A stretch of 64,000 nucleotides of DNA, from assembly GCF_003688285.1 (NCBI RefSeq), contig NZ_RCNT01000004.1, positions 186,001 through 250,000 of the forward strand, in the 5' to 3' direction. The DNA comes from Rhodophyticola porphyridii. GTDB taxonomy: Bacteria > Pseudomonadota > Alphaproteobacteria > Rhodobacterales > Rhodobacteraceae. Below the pieces are notes generated by a model that worked only from the letters and a program-made list of their open reading frames with translations, had not been told where the DNA came from and ran no database searches. Both the position numbers and the translations under genes were made by a program. Of this stretch, positions 43,424 to 53,782 are shown one piece after another (within the stretch, counting starts at the first letter, position 1; each line of letters starts with the position of its first letter).

Positions 43424-43454
43424 GAGCGGGGCGGCCCCAAAAGCCGCCCCGCTC
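43424..43454 (+). terminator. Strong intercistronic stem-loop after the binding-protein gene
   Basis: GAGCGGGGCGGC (43424-43435) pairs perfectly with GCCGCCCCGCTC (43443-43454), 12 bp with a 7-base loop, 4 bases after the stop codon. There is no T-run. In binding-protein operons such structures protect the upstream mRNA and lower expression of downstream genes. Confidence 0.65.
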
Positions 43455-43551
43455 TCTCTGCCGGGCCCCATGGCCCGCCCCATCCAGCCAACGGGCCCGT
43501 CAATGAGGCCCGATATCCGGCCGCCGTGGCCGAAAACCGACAGGGAACCAA

Positions 43552-44640
43552 ATGGGACTATTCATCCTCAAACGGATCGGGGTCATGCTCTTGACCGCGC
43601 TCTGCCTGACCTTCGTGGTCTTCTTTCTGACCAATCTCTACCCGAACCTCGAAAAGCTCGCGAAAACCCAGGGCAATGCCCGGATGACCGATGCCGAGGT
43701 CTCCAGTTGGCTGGATAACAACGGCTATGGCGCACCGATGCTGGTGCGCTACGGAGAGTGGCTGGGCGTGGTGCCAGGCTGGACCCGGACGGATGAGGAA
43801 ACCGGAGAGATCCGGGGCCGTTGCATCGATTTCGGCGACGATCCGGCCGAGGCGCCGCGGTTCTGCGGCATGTTGCAGGGCGATCTGGGCTATTCGACCG
43901 TCTCCGATGACGAGGTTTCCAATGTCGTCGGCGGGCGGCTTCTGCTTACCGGCAAGCTGATGGGCTGGGTCCTGATCGTGATGATCCCGGCGGCGCTGGT
44001 CGTGGGCGTGCTGGCGGGGATGCGCGAAGGTTCCCGTCTCGACCGAACGCTGTCCACCGCCTCCATCGCCACGACGGCCACGCCGGAATATGTCTCGGGT
44101 GTGATCTTCATCGTCCTTCTCGCCTCTTCCACTGCTGGCCTGTCGCCATGGCTGACGGAAAACGGCTGGATCGAGGGGCGAACGCTCTTCCTCGGCTCCG
44201 CACGGTCCGCGATGGAGGATATCACCTTCTGGAACTTCACCCTGCCGGTGATGACGCTGGCCCTTTATGGCATGGGCTATATCGCGCGGATGACCCGGGC
44301 CTCCATGGCAGAGGTGATGACCGCGCAATATATCCGCACCGCGCGGCTGAAAGGCGTGAAATTCAGGACCATTGTTCTGAAACACGCGCTCCGCAACGCC
44401 CTGATCGCGCCCTTCACCGTCATCATGCTGCAGATCCCCTGGCTGCTGACCGGCGTGGTGATCGTGGAAACCCTGTTCAACTATAACGGCTTTGGCTGGA
44501 CGCTGGTGCAGGCGGCGTCAAACAACGACATCGAACTTCTGATGTCCGTTTCCATCGTCGCAGTGATCGTGGTGCTGGCCACACAGCTGATATCGGATAT
44601 CGGCTATGTGTATCTGAACCCGCGCATCCGCATTTCTTGA
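43552..44640 (+). CDS. Peptide-type ABC transporter permease (DppB class)
   Basis: A 362-residue permease. An N-terminal helix (residues 5-27), a periplasmic region of about 100 residues that is longer than in DppB and includes cysteines in GRCIDF and RFCGM, then five more segments. The EAA-type loop is TAQYIRTARLKGVKFRTIV (about residues 258-276) followed by KHALRNALIAP. The binding of the ATPase and the DppB character are clear; the long periplasmic insert suggests a distinct binding-protein contact. ATG 43552; 132 bases after the binding-protein gene. Confidence 0.88.
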   Translation: MGLFILKRIGVMLLTALCLTFVVFFLTNLYPNLEKLAKTQGNARMTDAEVSSWLDNNGYGAPMLVRYGEWLGVVPGWTRTDEETGEIRGRCIDFGDDPAEAPRFCGMLQGDLGYSTVSDDEVSNVVGGRLLLTGKLMGWVLIVMIPAALVVGVLAGMREGSRLDRTLSTASIATTATPEYVSGVIFIVLLASSTAGLSPWLTENGWIEGRTLFLGSARSAMEDITFWNFTLPVMTLALYGMGYIARMTRASMAEVMTAQYIRTARLKGVKFRTIVLKHALRNALIAPFTVIMLQIPWLLTGVVIVETLFNYNGFGWTLVQAASNNDIELLMSVSIVAVIVVLATQLISDIGYVYLNPRIRIS

Positions 44641-44656
44641 TAAGGAGCCCTGAGAC

Positions 44657-46081
44657 ATGGACCCGATTACCTGGACAGGCTCCCTTGGCCCCCTCCTCAA
44701 CCCGCTGATGCTGGCTGCGATTGCGGTCTTCGTTCTGGGTTTTTTCGCGCAGCTCTTGCTGAACTTCGCAGGCGTGCAACCCGGCGAGGTGCAGATCAAT
44801 CCGGACCACACGCTGAGCGTCGCGCGCTCGCCAAACGACTATGCGCTGATGGCGATGAAATACTCCGTGCTTCTGTTTCTGGCCTGCGTGGCCGTGTTCA
44901 TTGTCGGGGGCATCGTGCAGCCCTCTCTGGAACAGAAGGGCATCATCGGCGCCATGGGGCAGCGCTTCCTGCCGGTCTGGATCGCGATGATCCTGATCTT
45001 CGCGGTGTCGGTCACCTTCAAGCGCAGGCTTGGTCTCTACGGAAAGCTTTTCGACAGCCCGATCGGCATGGTCGGCTTCTTCCTGGTGATGTTCTGGATG
45101 CTGACCGCGATCTTTGCCGGCCTCGTCGCGACCCATGGCGCCATTGATGTGGTCAGCCAGATGCGGAACGAGGTGCCGGGCAGCTTCATGCCAGACCCTG
45201 ACGAGGGCGAATATCTCGCATACCTTCTGGGTGGCGACAATCTGGGGCGCGATGTGTTCTCGCGGATGGTCTTCGGCGCGCGGGAGGTGCTGAAAATCGC
45301 CCCGGCGGCGACGCTGTTCGCCTTCATGGTCGGCATCACCCTCGGCCTGCCCGCAGGCTATTTCGGGGGCAAGCTCGACACCGTGCTGACCTTCATCGCC
45401 AATCTGGTTCTGGCGTTTCCGGTCATCCTGCTCTTCTACCTGCTGGTGACACCGGAAATCGTGGCCTCGGGCATCCCGACCTATATGGCGGCGGTGCTGT
45501 TTCTGTTCCCGATCATCTTTTTCGTGATCCTGTTCAACAGCCGGTTCTTCACGCAACCGTTCACACGGAACATCTATATCTTCCTGACGGTGCTGATCGG
45601 CGGTTGGCTCTATCTGGGCCTTGCGTGGAACTCCGACCCGCTTGGCATCATCTCGATGCCGGGCAATATCCTCATCGTGTTCGTCTCGGTCGTCTTCGTG
45701 AACTCGCCCACTGTTTTCCGGATCGTTCGCGGCATCGTGCTGGATATCAAGACCCGCGATTACGTGGCCGCCGGGCAGACCCGCGGCGAAGGCCCGTGGT
45801 ACATCATGCTGTGGGAGATCCTGCCCAATGCGCGGGGGCCGCTGATCGTCGATTTCTGTCTCAGGATCGGCTACACTACCATCCTTCTGGGCACGCTTGG
45901 CTTCTTCGGGCTTGGCGTCAGCCCGGAAAGCCCCGACTGGGGCTCGACCATCAACGAAGGCCGCCGTCTCCTCACCATCTATCCGCACCCCGCCCTGCCG
46001 CCCGCCATCGCATTGATGACGATGGTTCTGGGCCTCAATCTGCTGGCCGACGGGTTGCGCGAAGAGAGCCTGAGGGACTGA
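44657..46081 (+). CDS. Peptide-type ABC transporter permease (DppC class), enlarged
   Basis: A 474-residue permease, against about 280-300 in typical DppC. The first 130 residues hold three extra membrane segments (about 15-35, 68-88 and 103-120) with no counterpart in DppC. The usual DppC core begins near residue 135; the GGDNLGRDVFSRMVFGAREVL region is at about 195-215. An extra 70-80 residues with two or three hydrophobic stretches interrupt the core (about 275-350) before the EAA loop (TRDYVAAGQTRGEGPWYIM, about 368-386) and the end FGLGVSPESPDWG. ATG 44657 is 16 bases after the DppB-type gene. Confidence 0.87.
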   Translation: MDPITWTGSLGPLLNPLMLAAIAVFVLGFFAQLLLNFAGVQPGEVQINPDHTLSVARSPNDYALMAMKYSVLLFLACVAVFIVGGIVQPSLEQKGIIGAMGQRFLPVWIAMILIFAVSVTFKRRLGLYGKLFDSPIGMVGFFLVMFWMLTAIFAGLVATHGAIDVVSQMRNEVPGSFMPDPDEGEYLAYLLGGDNLGRDVFSRMVFGAREVLKIAPAATLFAFMVGITLGLPAGYFGGKLDTVLTFIANLVLAFPVILLFYLLVTPEIVASGIPTYMAAVLFLFPIIFFVILFNSRFFTQPFTRNIYIFLTVLIGGWLYLGLAWNSDPLGIISMPGNILIVFVSVVFVNSPTVFRIVRGIVLDIKTRDYVAAGQTRGEGPWYIMLWEILPNARGPLIVDFCLRIGYTTILLGTLGFFGLGVSPESPDWGSTINEGRRLLTIYPHPALPPAIALMTMVLGLNLLADGLREESLRD

Positions 46082-46214
46082 CGAAGATCGCGCGCGCCCG
46101 CACCGACCGGATTACCGACCGGAGGCAGGCGCGCCGCCACACGGAATGTGCACCGGGCGTGCGTGCATGCAAATCATACGAGGCCGAACTGGCCCGACAG
46201 GGAGAAGAGTATCG

Positions 46215-48302
46215 ATGGCTGAAGACACCGCTTATGACGGGCCAATTCTGGAGATCGACAAATTGTCGATCTCCTTTTTCACGCGACTGCGCGAAATTCC
46301 CGCCGTCATGGATTTCTCCGCCAATGTGATGCCGGGCGAAGCGCTTGGTCTGGTGGGGGAATCCGGCTGCGGAAAATCCACCGTGGCGCTTGGCGTCATG
46401 CAGGATCTGGGCGTGAACGGCAAAATCGTCGGAGGCACGATCAAGTTCAAGGGCCGCGACCTGTCCGAGATGTCGCCAGAGGAGTTGCGCGATATCCGCG
46501 GATCGCAAATCGCGATGATCTATCAGGAACCCATGGCGTCGCTCAACCCGGCCATGAAGATCGGCAAGCAGCTTGCCGAAGTGCCGGTCATCCATGAAGG
46601 CATCAGCGAAGAAGAGGCGATGAAACGCGCCCGCCAGGTGGTCGAGGATGTGAAGCTCCCCGATCCCGACCGCATCCTGAAAGCCTATCCGCACCAGCTT
46701 TCCGGCGGACAACAGCAGCGCATCGTGATTGCCATGGCGCTGATGTCCAAACCCTCGCTGCTCATCCTCGATGAACCCACCACCGCGCTCGACGTGACGG
46801 TGGAGGCCGCGATTGTCGAACTGGTCAAGGATCTGGGCAAGAAATACGGCACCTCTATGCTGTTCATATCCCACAATCTGGGGCTGGTGCTCGAAACCTG
46901 CGACAGGATTTGCGTGATGTATTCCGGCGAGGCGGTCGAACGCGGCTCCATCGAGGATGTGTTCGACGAGATGCAGCACCCCTACACGCAGGCGCTGTTC
47001 CGCTCGATCCCGCTGCCCGGCGCCGACAAGAACGCCAGCCCGCTGATCGCGATCCCGGGCAACTTCCCGCTTCCCCATGAACGACCGAACGGCTGCAATT
47101 TCGGCCCCCGCTGCGACTATTTCGAGGCTGGGCGCTGCGATGCGGGCCCGATCAGCATGGCTCAGGTCGAAGGAAACGACCGCCACGCGACCCGCTGCCT
47201 GCGGTTTCAGGAAATCGACTGGTCCGCGCCGCCCATCCTGGCCGACAAGAAGGAAAAGGGTGTCATTGGCGACACCGTGCTGAAGGTCGATAATCTCAAG
47301 AAGTATTATGAGGTTGCGGCCAATTCGATGTTCGGCGGGGCCGACAAGAAGGTGGTGAAGGCCAACGAGACCATCAGTTTCGAGGCGCGCGAGTCCGAAA
47401 CCCTCGCCATCGTCGGTGAAAGCGGCTGCGGCAAGTCCACGCTGGCCAAGGTGCTGATGGGGCTGGAAACCGCCACCGAAGGCCAGGTCATGCTCGACAA
47501 CCTGTCGATCGAAAGCACAGAAATCCAGGATCGCGACACCAAGACTGTCTCCTCCATCCAGATGGTGTTTCAGAACCCGTTCGACACGCTGAACCCGTCG
47601 ATGACCGTGGGCCGGCAGATCATCCGCGCGCTGGAGATATTCAAGATCGGAAACACCGAGGCCGAACGTCGGGTCCGGATGCTGGAATTGCTCGATCTGG
47701 TGAAGCTGCCGCGCGAATTCGCAGACCGCATGCCGCGCCAGCTCTCCGGCGGGCAGAAACAGCGCGTCGGCATCGCGCGCGCCTTTGCCGGCGGCGCGCG
47801 CATCGTGGTCGCCGACGAGCCGGTCTCCGCGCTCGACGTGTCGGTACAGGCCGCAGTGACCGACCTGCTGATGGAGATCCAGCGCAACGAGAAAACCACC
47901 CTGCTCTTCATCTCGCACGACTTGAGCATCGTCCGCTATCTCTCTGATCGCGTTATGGTTATGTATCTTGGCCATGTGGTCGAACTGGGCTCGACCGATC
48001 AGGTCTTTTCGCCGCCCTATCACCCCTATACCGAGGCTCTGCTTTCCGCCGTGCCGATCGCCGATACCTCGGTTGAGAAAAAGCATATCGTGCTGGAAGG
48101 AGATATTCCTTCGGCCATGAACCCGCCTTCGGGCTGCCCGTTCCAGACCCGCTGCCGCTGGAAATCGGAGGTTCCGGGCAATCTGTGCGAGACCGAGGTG
48201 CCGCCGCAGCGGACGATGGCCGCAGGTCACGAGATCAAGTGCCATCTGGCAGACGATATCCTTGCCCAGATGGACCCGGTGATAAAGATCGCGGCTGAAT
48301 AG
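46215..48302 (+). CDS. Fused DppD-DppF-type ABC transporter ATPase
   Basis: A 695-residue protein with two complete ABC ATPase halves. Half 1: Walker A GESGCGKST at about residues 48-56, signature LSGGQQQR, Walker B LLILDEP. Half 2: Walker A at about 400-408, signature LSGGQKQR, Walker B IVVADEP. Each half ends in an oligopeptide-transporter C-terminal domain with a CxFxPRCxxxxxxC-like pattern (NGCNFGPRCDYFEAGRC and SGCPFQTRCRWKSE) of the type that holds an iron-sulfur cluster in DppD. One polypeptide thus replaces DppD plus DppF. ATG 46215; GGAG is 10 bases upstream. Last gene of the operon. Confidence 0.92.
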   Translation: MAEDTAYDGPILEIDKLSISFFTRLREIPAVMDFSANVMPGEALGLVGESGCGKSTVALGVMQDLGVNGKIVGGTIKFKGRDLSEMSPEELRDIRGSQIAMIYQEPMASLNPAMKIGKQLAEVPVIHEGISEEEAMKRARQVVEDVKLPDPDRILKAYPHQLSGGQQQRIVIAMALMSKPSLLILDEPTTALDVTVEAAIVELVKDLGKKYGTSMLFISHNLGLVLETCDRICVMYSGEAVERGSIEDVFDEMQHPYTQALFRSIPLPGADKNASPLIAIPGNFPLPHERPNGCNFGPRCDYFEAGRCDAGPISMAQVEGNDRHATRCLRFQEIDWSAPPILADKKEKGVIGDTVLKVDNLKKYYEVAANSMFGGADKKVVKANETISFEARESETLAIVGESGCGKSTLAKVLMGLETATEGQVMLDNLSIESTEIQDRDTKTVSSIQMVFQNPFDTLNPSMTVGRQIIRALEIFKIGNTEAERRVRMLELLDLVKLPREFADRMPRQLSGGQKQRVGIARAFAGGARIVVADEPVSALDVSVQAAVTDLLMEIQRNEKTTLLFISHDLSIVRYLSDRVMVMYLGHVVELGSTDQVFSPPYHPYTEALLSAVPIADTSVEKKHIVLEGDIPSAMNPPSGCPFQTRCRWKSEVPGNLCETEVPPQRTMAAGHEIKCHLADDILAQMDPVIKIAAE

Positions 48303-48360
48303 CGTCACGCCCCACCCGGGGAACACAAACCGGGCCGGTGCGTTGATCTTCATCTGACAG

Positions 48361-49215
48361 ATGGAGATTTCAGTGCCGACCCAGAGTTTCCAATGGACCC
48401 TCCCCATCATGAGAGCGGGCTATGCCGGGCGCGGGATCGTCTATGTCGTCGTGGCCGGTCTGTCGCTTTGGGCGATCTTCCGCGGCGGAGAAGCGGAAGG
48501 CACCGGCTCTGCCTTCTCGACGCTTACCGGGGCGCCCTTTGGTTGGGTGCTTCTGGCATTGATCGTTCTGGGCATGGCCGCCTACGCGATCTGGCGCGTT
48601 CTGGACGCGGCGATGGATCTTGAGGATTACGGCACGGACGCAAAGGGCCTGATCGCCCGCGCAGGCATGGTCGTCACCGGCCTTATTCACGGCGCCATCG
48701 GTGTGCTTGCCGTCAGCCTGATCATCGGGGCAAGCCGGTCGGGCGGCGGGATCGAACAAGCGGTCGCGGCGGTCCTGCAAATGCCGGGCGGCCGCTGGAT
48801 CATCGCTTTCGCCGCCATCTGCACCCTTGGAGCTTCCCTCTACTACCTGCAAAAAGCCCTTCGCCGCACCTATCGCGACAAGTTGCGGGCCAGCCACTTC
48901 ACCCGTAACTGGGATTGGGCGATGCGGGCCGGTGTCGCGTCGCAGGGCGTGGTTGTCGGCGTGATCGGCGGATTTCTGGCCATGGCCGCCCTGCGCGCCG
49001 ACAGTGCGCAGGCCGGCGGCATGGGCCAGGCCTTCGACTGGCTGGGCCAGCAGCCATTCGGCCAGGCGCTGGTGATCCTGCTCTGCCTCGGTCTGCTTGG
49101 CTTTGCGTTTTTCTGTTTGGTGAATGCGGGGTATCGCATCATCCCGCGGATCGCCGAGCCCGGCACGGAATCGCTTGGAGAGTTGCTCAAACGCAAGGCC
49201 CGCGCGGCCACCTGA
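48361..49215 (+). CDS. DUF1206 membrane protein
   Basis: A 284-residue protein with six hydrophobic segments arranged as three similar pairs; each pair opens with a repeat of the type MRAGYAGRGIVYVVVAG (about residue 17), RAGMVVTGLIHGAIG (about 100) and MRAGVASQGVVVGVIGG (about 190). This internal triplication is the mark of DUF1206. Function unknown. ATG 48361 is nearest to the family N-terminus. Same strand as the transporter but 58 bases on, followed by a hairpin. Confidence 0.88.
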   Translation: MEISVPTQSFQWTLPIMRAGYAGRGIVYVVVAGLSLWAIFRGGEAEGTGSAFSTLTGAPFGWVLLALIVLGMAAYAIWRVLDAAMDLEDYGTDAKGLIARAGMVVTGLIHGAIGVLAVSLIIGASRSGGGIEQAVAAVLQMPGGRWIIAFAAICTLGASLYYLQKALRRTYRDKLRASHFTRNWDWAMRAGVASQGVVVGVIGGFLAMAALRADSAQAGGMGQAFDWLGQQPFGQALVILLCLGLLGFAFFCLVNAGYRIIPRIAEPGTESLGELLKRKARAAT

Positions 49216-49236
49216 TCCGCAGCGGCCAAAGAAAAA

Positions 49237-49256
49237 GGGGGAGCCGAGGCTCCCCC
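49237..49256 (-). terminator. Intrinsic terminator (minus strand)
   Basis: GGGGGAGCC (49237-49245) pairs with GGCTCCCCC (49248-49256); on the minus strand the stem is followed by TTTTTC. It therefore ends transcripts of the GrlR-like gene (stop at 49396), and the stem may also serve the DUF1206 gene, whose stop is 21 bases away. Confidence 0.75.
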
Positions 49257-49395
49257 AGGTTCGCTGTTCAGGCTCACTCTTTATGTACCGCCCGGTTTCT
49301 GCCTGCGGCCTGAACCGCGTCAGGGGCGAGCGCACCCGCCCCGTGTCTCAGGTCTCCGCTCCCGGGCAAGGGTGCGGGAAACCCGATTTCGTCAC

Positions 49396-49746
49396 TTAGG
49401 TCTTGGACCCTTCGTCTTCGTGAAGATCCAAGCGAACGGTCAATTGGAACATCGGAAAACCGGCCACGGCGCCCTTGAAAATGCCCCGGCCATGTATCAC
49501 GCGTCCCTTCAGGTCGATTTCAAACTGTTCGATATCGCCGAAAACCGACTCCATCGTCTTGTCATGTTGTGTGACCTTCACATGCCCCACCACATCATCG
49601 CCCTGTTCTTCCAATTGCCCCTCGTAGAAGTACCCAATGTCACCGCCTGAAATCCGGTGACCCTCAATCATCACTGTGCCTCCCCCGAAAGCGCCTAGGC
49701 TACTTTCAAAGGACACCACATATGCTCCGTCAATGAGTTGTGGCAC
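49396..49746 (-). CDS. GrlR-like small regulatory-domain protein
   Basis: A 116-residue all-beta protein. The segments DGAYVVSFESSLGAFGGGTVMIEGHRISGGDIGYFYEG (read in two parts, residues 6-43) and DDVVGHVKVTQHD resemble the GrlR family, whose enterohaemorrhagic E. coli member sequesters the type III secretion activator GrlA and whose fold is lipocalin-like. No type III genes are present, so the role here must differ. The call is by eye and moderate. ATG 49744-49746. Downstream of nrdJ by 159 bases on the same strand, with its own terminator. Confidence 0.6.
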   Translation of the reverse strand: MPQLIDGAYVVSFESSLGAFGGGTVMIEGHRISGGDIGYFYEGQLEEQGDDVVGHVKVTQHDKTMESVFGDIEQFEIDLKGRVIHGRGIFKGAVAGFPMFQLTVRLDLHEDEGSKT

Positions 49747-49841
49747 TCTCTCATCTCCTGTTTGTCGTGTCGTGCAGCCCCCACTAGAATATAGAATTGA
49801 TTACTTTGTGCAGTTCCGTACGTATTCTAGGTCCCTTGTCC

Positions 49842-49861
49842 GGCCCCGAAACCTCGGGGCC
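49842..49861 (-). terminator. Terminator hairpin after nrdJ
   Basis: GGCCCCGA (49842-49849) pairs with TCGGGGCC (49854-49861), 8 bp with a 4-base loop, 45 bases past the nrdJ stop. No T-run follows on the minus strand. Confidence 0.5.
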
Positions 49862-49905
49862 GCTGTTGGCCTGGGCACGGAGTGATCACGCCCAGACCGC
49901 TCTTG

Positions 49906-52900
49906 TCAGCTACAGCCCGAGGTTGCCCCACAGGTGTTGCACTTCATGCAGGTGCCATTGCGGACGAGAGTGTAGTTTCCACACTCGCCGCAGGCTTCGC
50001 CTTCATAGCCCTGCATTTTCGCCTTGGTCCGTGCGTCCATGCCCACGGTTCCGGTTGCGACGGCGGTGGTGCTTGAAATGGTCGCGACCGTGGTGGTCGT
50101 TCCCGACGTTTCAGGCACCAGTGTCTGAAGCGCCGCGATCGGATCACCGTCAGGCACCAACGCGCCGGTCTGTGCTCCGCCTTGCAGCACGACCAGTTCC
50201 TGAGGCACCCGCTTGCGCAGGTACCCGGTGGAGCTGATCTGTTTCAGAACCGCCAGAGATTTCGAGGCGGCGCTTTCGCTGACCGGCGCCACATTCGACA
50301 CGCCTTCCTCCACACCGCGACCGACACTGTCGAAGCTTTCGCCTTCCGGCTTCACATGGGCCAGATCGGTCCGGTCCAGATAGCTGACCGCCAGTTCGCG
50401 GAAGATATAGTCGAGGATCGACGTCGCATTCTTGATCGAGTCGTTGCCCTGCACCATGCCCGAGGGTTCGAATTTGGTGAAGGTGAATGCATCCACGAAC
50501 TCCTCCAGCGGCACACCGTATTGCAGACCCACGCTGACCGCGATGGCGAAATTGTTCATCATCGCGCGGAAGCCGGCGCCTTCCTTGTGCATGTCGATGA
50601 AGATCTCGCCCAACTGGCCGTCGCCGTATTCGCCCGTACGCAGATAGACCTTGTGGCCGCCGACGATGGCTTTCTGCGTATACCCCTTCCGCCGCTCGGG
50701 AAGCTTTTCGCGATGGGCTCGGATCACCTCCTTGATCACCACTTTCTCGATGATCTTCTCGGCCAGAACCTGCGCCTTTTCCATCGTGTTGCCGCTCTCC
50801 AGAACTTCTGCGGCCTCGTCGTCATCCTCGACCAGTGCTGCGGCCAGCGGCTGCGACAGCTTGGAGCCGTCGCGATAAAGCGCGTTGGCCTTCACGCCGA
50901 GGCTCCAGGAAAGCTCATATGCCTTCTGGCAATCCTCGATGGTCGCGTCATTCGGCATGTTGATCGTCTTCGAGATCGCGCCCGAGATGAAACTCTGCGC
51001 GGCGGCCATCATGTGGATATGGCTGTCGACCGACAGGAACCGCTTGCCCTTCTTGCCGCACGGGTTGGCGCAGTCGAAAACGCTCAGATGCTCGTCCTTC
51101 AGAAACGGTGCCCCTTCCAGCGTCATCGTCCCGCAGACATGGTCGTTGGCCGCGTCGATATCGGCTTTCGAGAACCCCAGATGCCGCAGCATGTCAAAGG
51201 TCGGATCGTTCAGCTTCGCTGCCGGGATGCCCAGGGTCTTGGTGCAGAATTCCTCCCCCAGGGTCCACTGGTTGAACACGAACCGGATGTCGAAGGCCGA
51301 TGGCAGCGCCTGTTCGATCTTCTCGATCTCGGCGGGGCCGAAGCCGTGCCCGATCAGCGCGGTGTGGTTGATCCCCGGTGCATTGCCCATGGTCGCGTGA
51401 CCGACCGCGTAGCTGATGATTTCCTCAATCTGGGAAGAGCTGTAGCCAAGCGTCGTCAGCGCGCCGGGCACCGACTGGTTGATGATCTTGAAGTAACCGC
51501 CACCGGCCAGCTTCTTGAACTTCACCAGCGCAAAATCGGGCTCGATCCCGGTGGTGTCGCAATCCATCACCAGACCGATGGTTCCGGTCGGCGCGATCAC
51601 CGTCGATTGCGCGTTGCGGTAGCCGTGCTTTTCGCCCAACTCCAGCGCCTCGTCCCACGCCTGCTTGGCCAGTGCGATCAGGGATTGGTCCGGGCAATTG
51701 CCGTGGTCCAGTGCGACCGGCTTCACCGCCAGCCCCTCATAGCCATCGGTCCGGCCATAGGCGGCGGTCCGGTGGTTCCGCATCACGCGCAGCATGTGCT
51801 CCCGGTTCCGCTTGTAGCCCGCGAACGGGCCCAGTTCCGACGCGATCTCGGCAGAGGTCGCATAGGCCACCCCGGTCATGATCGCGGTCAGCGCCCCACA
51901 CATCGCCCGGCCTTCCGGGCTGTCATAGCCATAGCCCATATTCATCAGCAAACCGCCGATATTGGCATAGCCAAGGCCCAGGGTCCGGAAGTCGTAGGAA
52001 AGCTGCGCGATTTCCTTCGACGGAAACTGCGCCATCATCACGCTGATCTCCAGCGTCAGCGTCCAAAGCCGCGTGGCATGCATGTAGCTTTCCGCATCGA
52101 ACCGGCCTTCATGGTAAAAGGTCAACAGGTTCATCGACGCCAGATTGCAGGCGGTGTCGTCAAGGAACATGTATTCCGAACATGGGTTGGAGCCGCGGAT
52201 GGCACCGTCGCTCGGGCAGGTATGCCATGAGTTGACGGTGTCATGGAACTGAATGCCCGGATCGGCGCAGGCCCAGGCCGCGTGGCCGACCTTTTCCCAC
52301 AGATCGCGGGCCTTCACGGTCTTCGATACGGTGCCGTCCTTGCGGTTGATCAGGTTCCAGTCCGCGTCCTCCTCGACCGCTTTCAGAAACGCGTCGGTGA
52401 CCCGGATGGAGTTGTTGGAGTTCTGGCCCGAAACCGAGCTATATGCCTCCGAATCCCAGTCCGTATCATAGGTGGGGAACTCGATGGCGGTGTGGCCCTG
52501 CTTTGCATAATCCAACACGCGCTTGATGTAGGTTTCGGGAATGGCCACCTTTTTGGCTTCCCGAATTGCAGATTTCAAACTTTCGTTCGCGCCCGGGTCC
52601 ACCGCATCCTCAAGCGCGCCATCCCAGGTGCGGATCGCATCGAAAATGCCGTTCAGCATCTTTTCATGCATCTTGGAGCCGGCGACGATGGAGGCCACTT
52701 TCTGCTCCTCGATCACCTTCCAGTTGATGAATTCCTCGATGTCGGGATGGTCCGCGTCGACGATCACCATCTTGGCGGCGCGCCGCGTGGTGCCGCCCGA
52801 TTTGATCGCGCCCGCGGCCCGGTCGCCGATCTTGAGAAAGCCCATCAGGCCAGACGACTTGCCACCGCCCGAGAGCTTCTCGCCCTCGCCGCGGAGAAGC

Positions 52901-53607
52901 GAGAAGTTGGTGCCGGTGCCCGAGCCGTATTTGAACAGACGCGCCTCGCGGACCCACAGATCCATGATGCCGCCTTCATTGACCAGATCGTCCTGAACGC
53001 CCTGGATGAAGCAGGCATGCGGCTGCGGATGTTCGTAGGACGAGGTGGATTTCGTCAGCTTGCCGGTCTTGTAGTCCACATAATGATGGCCCTGCGCGGG
53101 GCCGTCGATGCCATAAGCCCAGTGCAGACCGGTGTTGAACCATTGCGGGCTGTTGGGCGCGGCCATCTGGCGGGCCAGCATCAGCTGCATCTCGTCGAAA
53201 TACGCGCGCGCATCCTTCTCGGAGGTGAAGTAACCGCCCTTCCAGCCCCAATACGCCCACGCCCCGGCAAGACGCCGGAAGACCTGCTTGGCAGATGTTT
53301 CCCCGCCATAGCGTTGGTCCTCCGGCAGAGCCTCCAGCGCCTTTTCGTCGGCCACGTGGCGCTGCAGGAACGAGGGAACGCCCTTTTCCTTGACCGGTTT
53401 CAGAGCGGCGGGCACACCGGCCTTGCGGAAGTACTTCTGCGCGATCACATCGGATGCGACCTGGCTCCAGCCGGCGGGCACTTCCACCTCGTCCAGCTTG
53501 AAGACCGTCGTGCCGTCGGGATTGCGTATCTCCGACGAGGTGATGGTGAAGTCCAGCCCGGCATATGTGTCTGCGCCTGCGGTCGTGAATCTGCGTTCAA
53601 TTTTCAT
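49906..53607 (-). CDS. nrdJ: Adenosylcobalamin-dependent (class II) ribonucleoside-diphosphate reductase
   Basis: A 1233-residue NrdJ, reducing ribonucleotides to deoxyribonucleotides with a B12-derived radical and working with or without oxygen. Seen are the N-terminal region with [14 protein letters not shown] (about residue 155), [21 protein letters not shown] (about 480, split), and [19 protein letters not shown] (about 690), plus the C-terminal TSCxxC-like zinc tail with [15 protein letters not shown] and final GCS that carries the re-reducing cysteines. ATG 53605-53607. Two NrdR boxes lie 176-222 bases upstream. No nrdA/B genes are near. Confidence 0.96.
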   Translation of the reverse strand: MKIERRFTTAGADTYAGLDFTITSSEIRNPDGTTVFKLDEVEVPAGWSQVASDVIAQKYFRKAGVPAALKPVKEKGVPSFLQRHVADEKALEALPEDQRYGGETSAKQVFRRLAGAWAYWGWKGGYFTSEKDARAYFDEMQLMLARQMAAPNSPQWFNTGLHWAYGIDGPAQGHHYVDYKTGKLTKSTSSYEHPQPHACFIQGVQDDLVNEGGIMDLWVREARLFKYGSGTGTNFSLLRGEGEKLSGGGKSSGLMGFLKIGDRAAGAIKSGGTTRRAAKMVIVDADHPDIEEFINWKVIEEQKVASIVAGSKMHEKMLNGIFDAIRTWDGALEDAVDPGANESLKSAIREAKKVAIPETYIKRVLDYAKQGHTAIEFPTYDTDWDSEAYSSVSGQNSNNSIRVTDAFLKAVEEDADWNLINRKDGTVSKTVKARDLWEKVGHAAWACADPGIQFHDTVNSWHTCPSDGAIRGSNPCSEYMFLDDTACNLASMNLLTFYHEGRFDAESYMHATRLWTLTLEISVMMAQFPSKEIAQLSYDFRTLGLGYANIGGLLMNMGYGYDSPEGRAMCGALTAIMTGVAYATSAEIASELGPFAGYKRNREHMLRVMRNHRTAAYGRTDGYEGLAVKPVALDHGNCPDQSLIALAKQAWDEALELGEKHGYRNAQSTVIAPTGTIGLVMDCDTTGIEPDFALVKFKKLAGGGYFKIINQSVPGALTTLGYSSSQIEEIISYAVGHATMGNAPGINHTALIGHGFGPAEIEKIEQALPSAFDIRFVFNQWTLGEEFCTKTLGIPAAKLNDPTFDMLRHLGFSKADIDAANDHVCGTMTLEGAPFLKDEHLSVFDCANPCGKKGKRFLSVDSHIHMMAAAQSFISGAISKTINMPNDATIEDCQKAYELSWSLGVKANALYRDGSKLSQPLAAALVEDDDEAAEVLESGNTMEKAQVLAEKIIEKVVIKEVIRAHREKLPERRKGYTQKAIVGGHKVYLRTGEYGDGQLGEIFIDMHKEGAGFRAMMNNFAIAVSVGLQYGVPLEEFVDAFTFTKFEPSGMVQGNDSIKNATSILDYIFRELAVSYLDRTDLAHVKPEGESFDSVGRGVEEGVSNVAPVSESAASKSLAVLKQISSTGYLRKRVPQELVVLQGGAQTGALVPDGDPIAALQTLVPETSGTTTTVATISSTTAVATGTVGMDARTKAKMQGYEGEACGECGNYTLVRNGTCMKCNTCGATSGCS

Positions 53608-53782
53608 CGCTGCCTCTAGCTAACCTGTTCCTCTGAACGGTCTTGCCGGTGTGGTCCCGGCGCGTACCGCCCTCATCTTCGCGGTGGCACAAACCTCCCG
53701 CCCGGGCCCAACAGGCCCGCTGCCATGCTTCTGGTCCGCATGCGCATGAAAGAAAGCTGGTCTGTCCCGTGCCGCGCCGCCC

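Noticed and set aside
46035-48410. A 791-codon frame antisense to the fused ATPase gene
   Set aside because: It is a shadow of the GC-biased coding strand; the sense strand encodes two complete ABC domains.
53627-53638. GTTC-N4-GAAC dyad as a LexA site
   Set aside because: Alphaproteobacterial LexA uses a GTTC-N7-GTTC direct repeat; neither spacing nor orientation fits.
53608-53782. Possible cobalamin riboswitch ahead of B12-dependent nrdJ
   Set aside because: The conserved B12 box and core of the riboswitch are not visible; the NrdR boxes give a better explanation of control.
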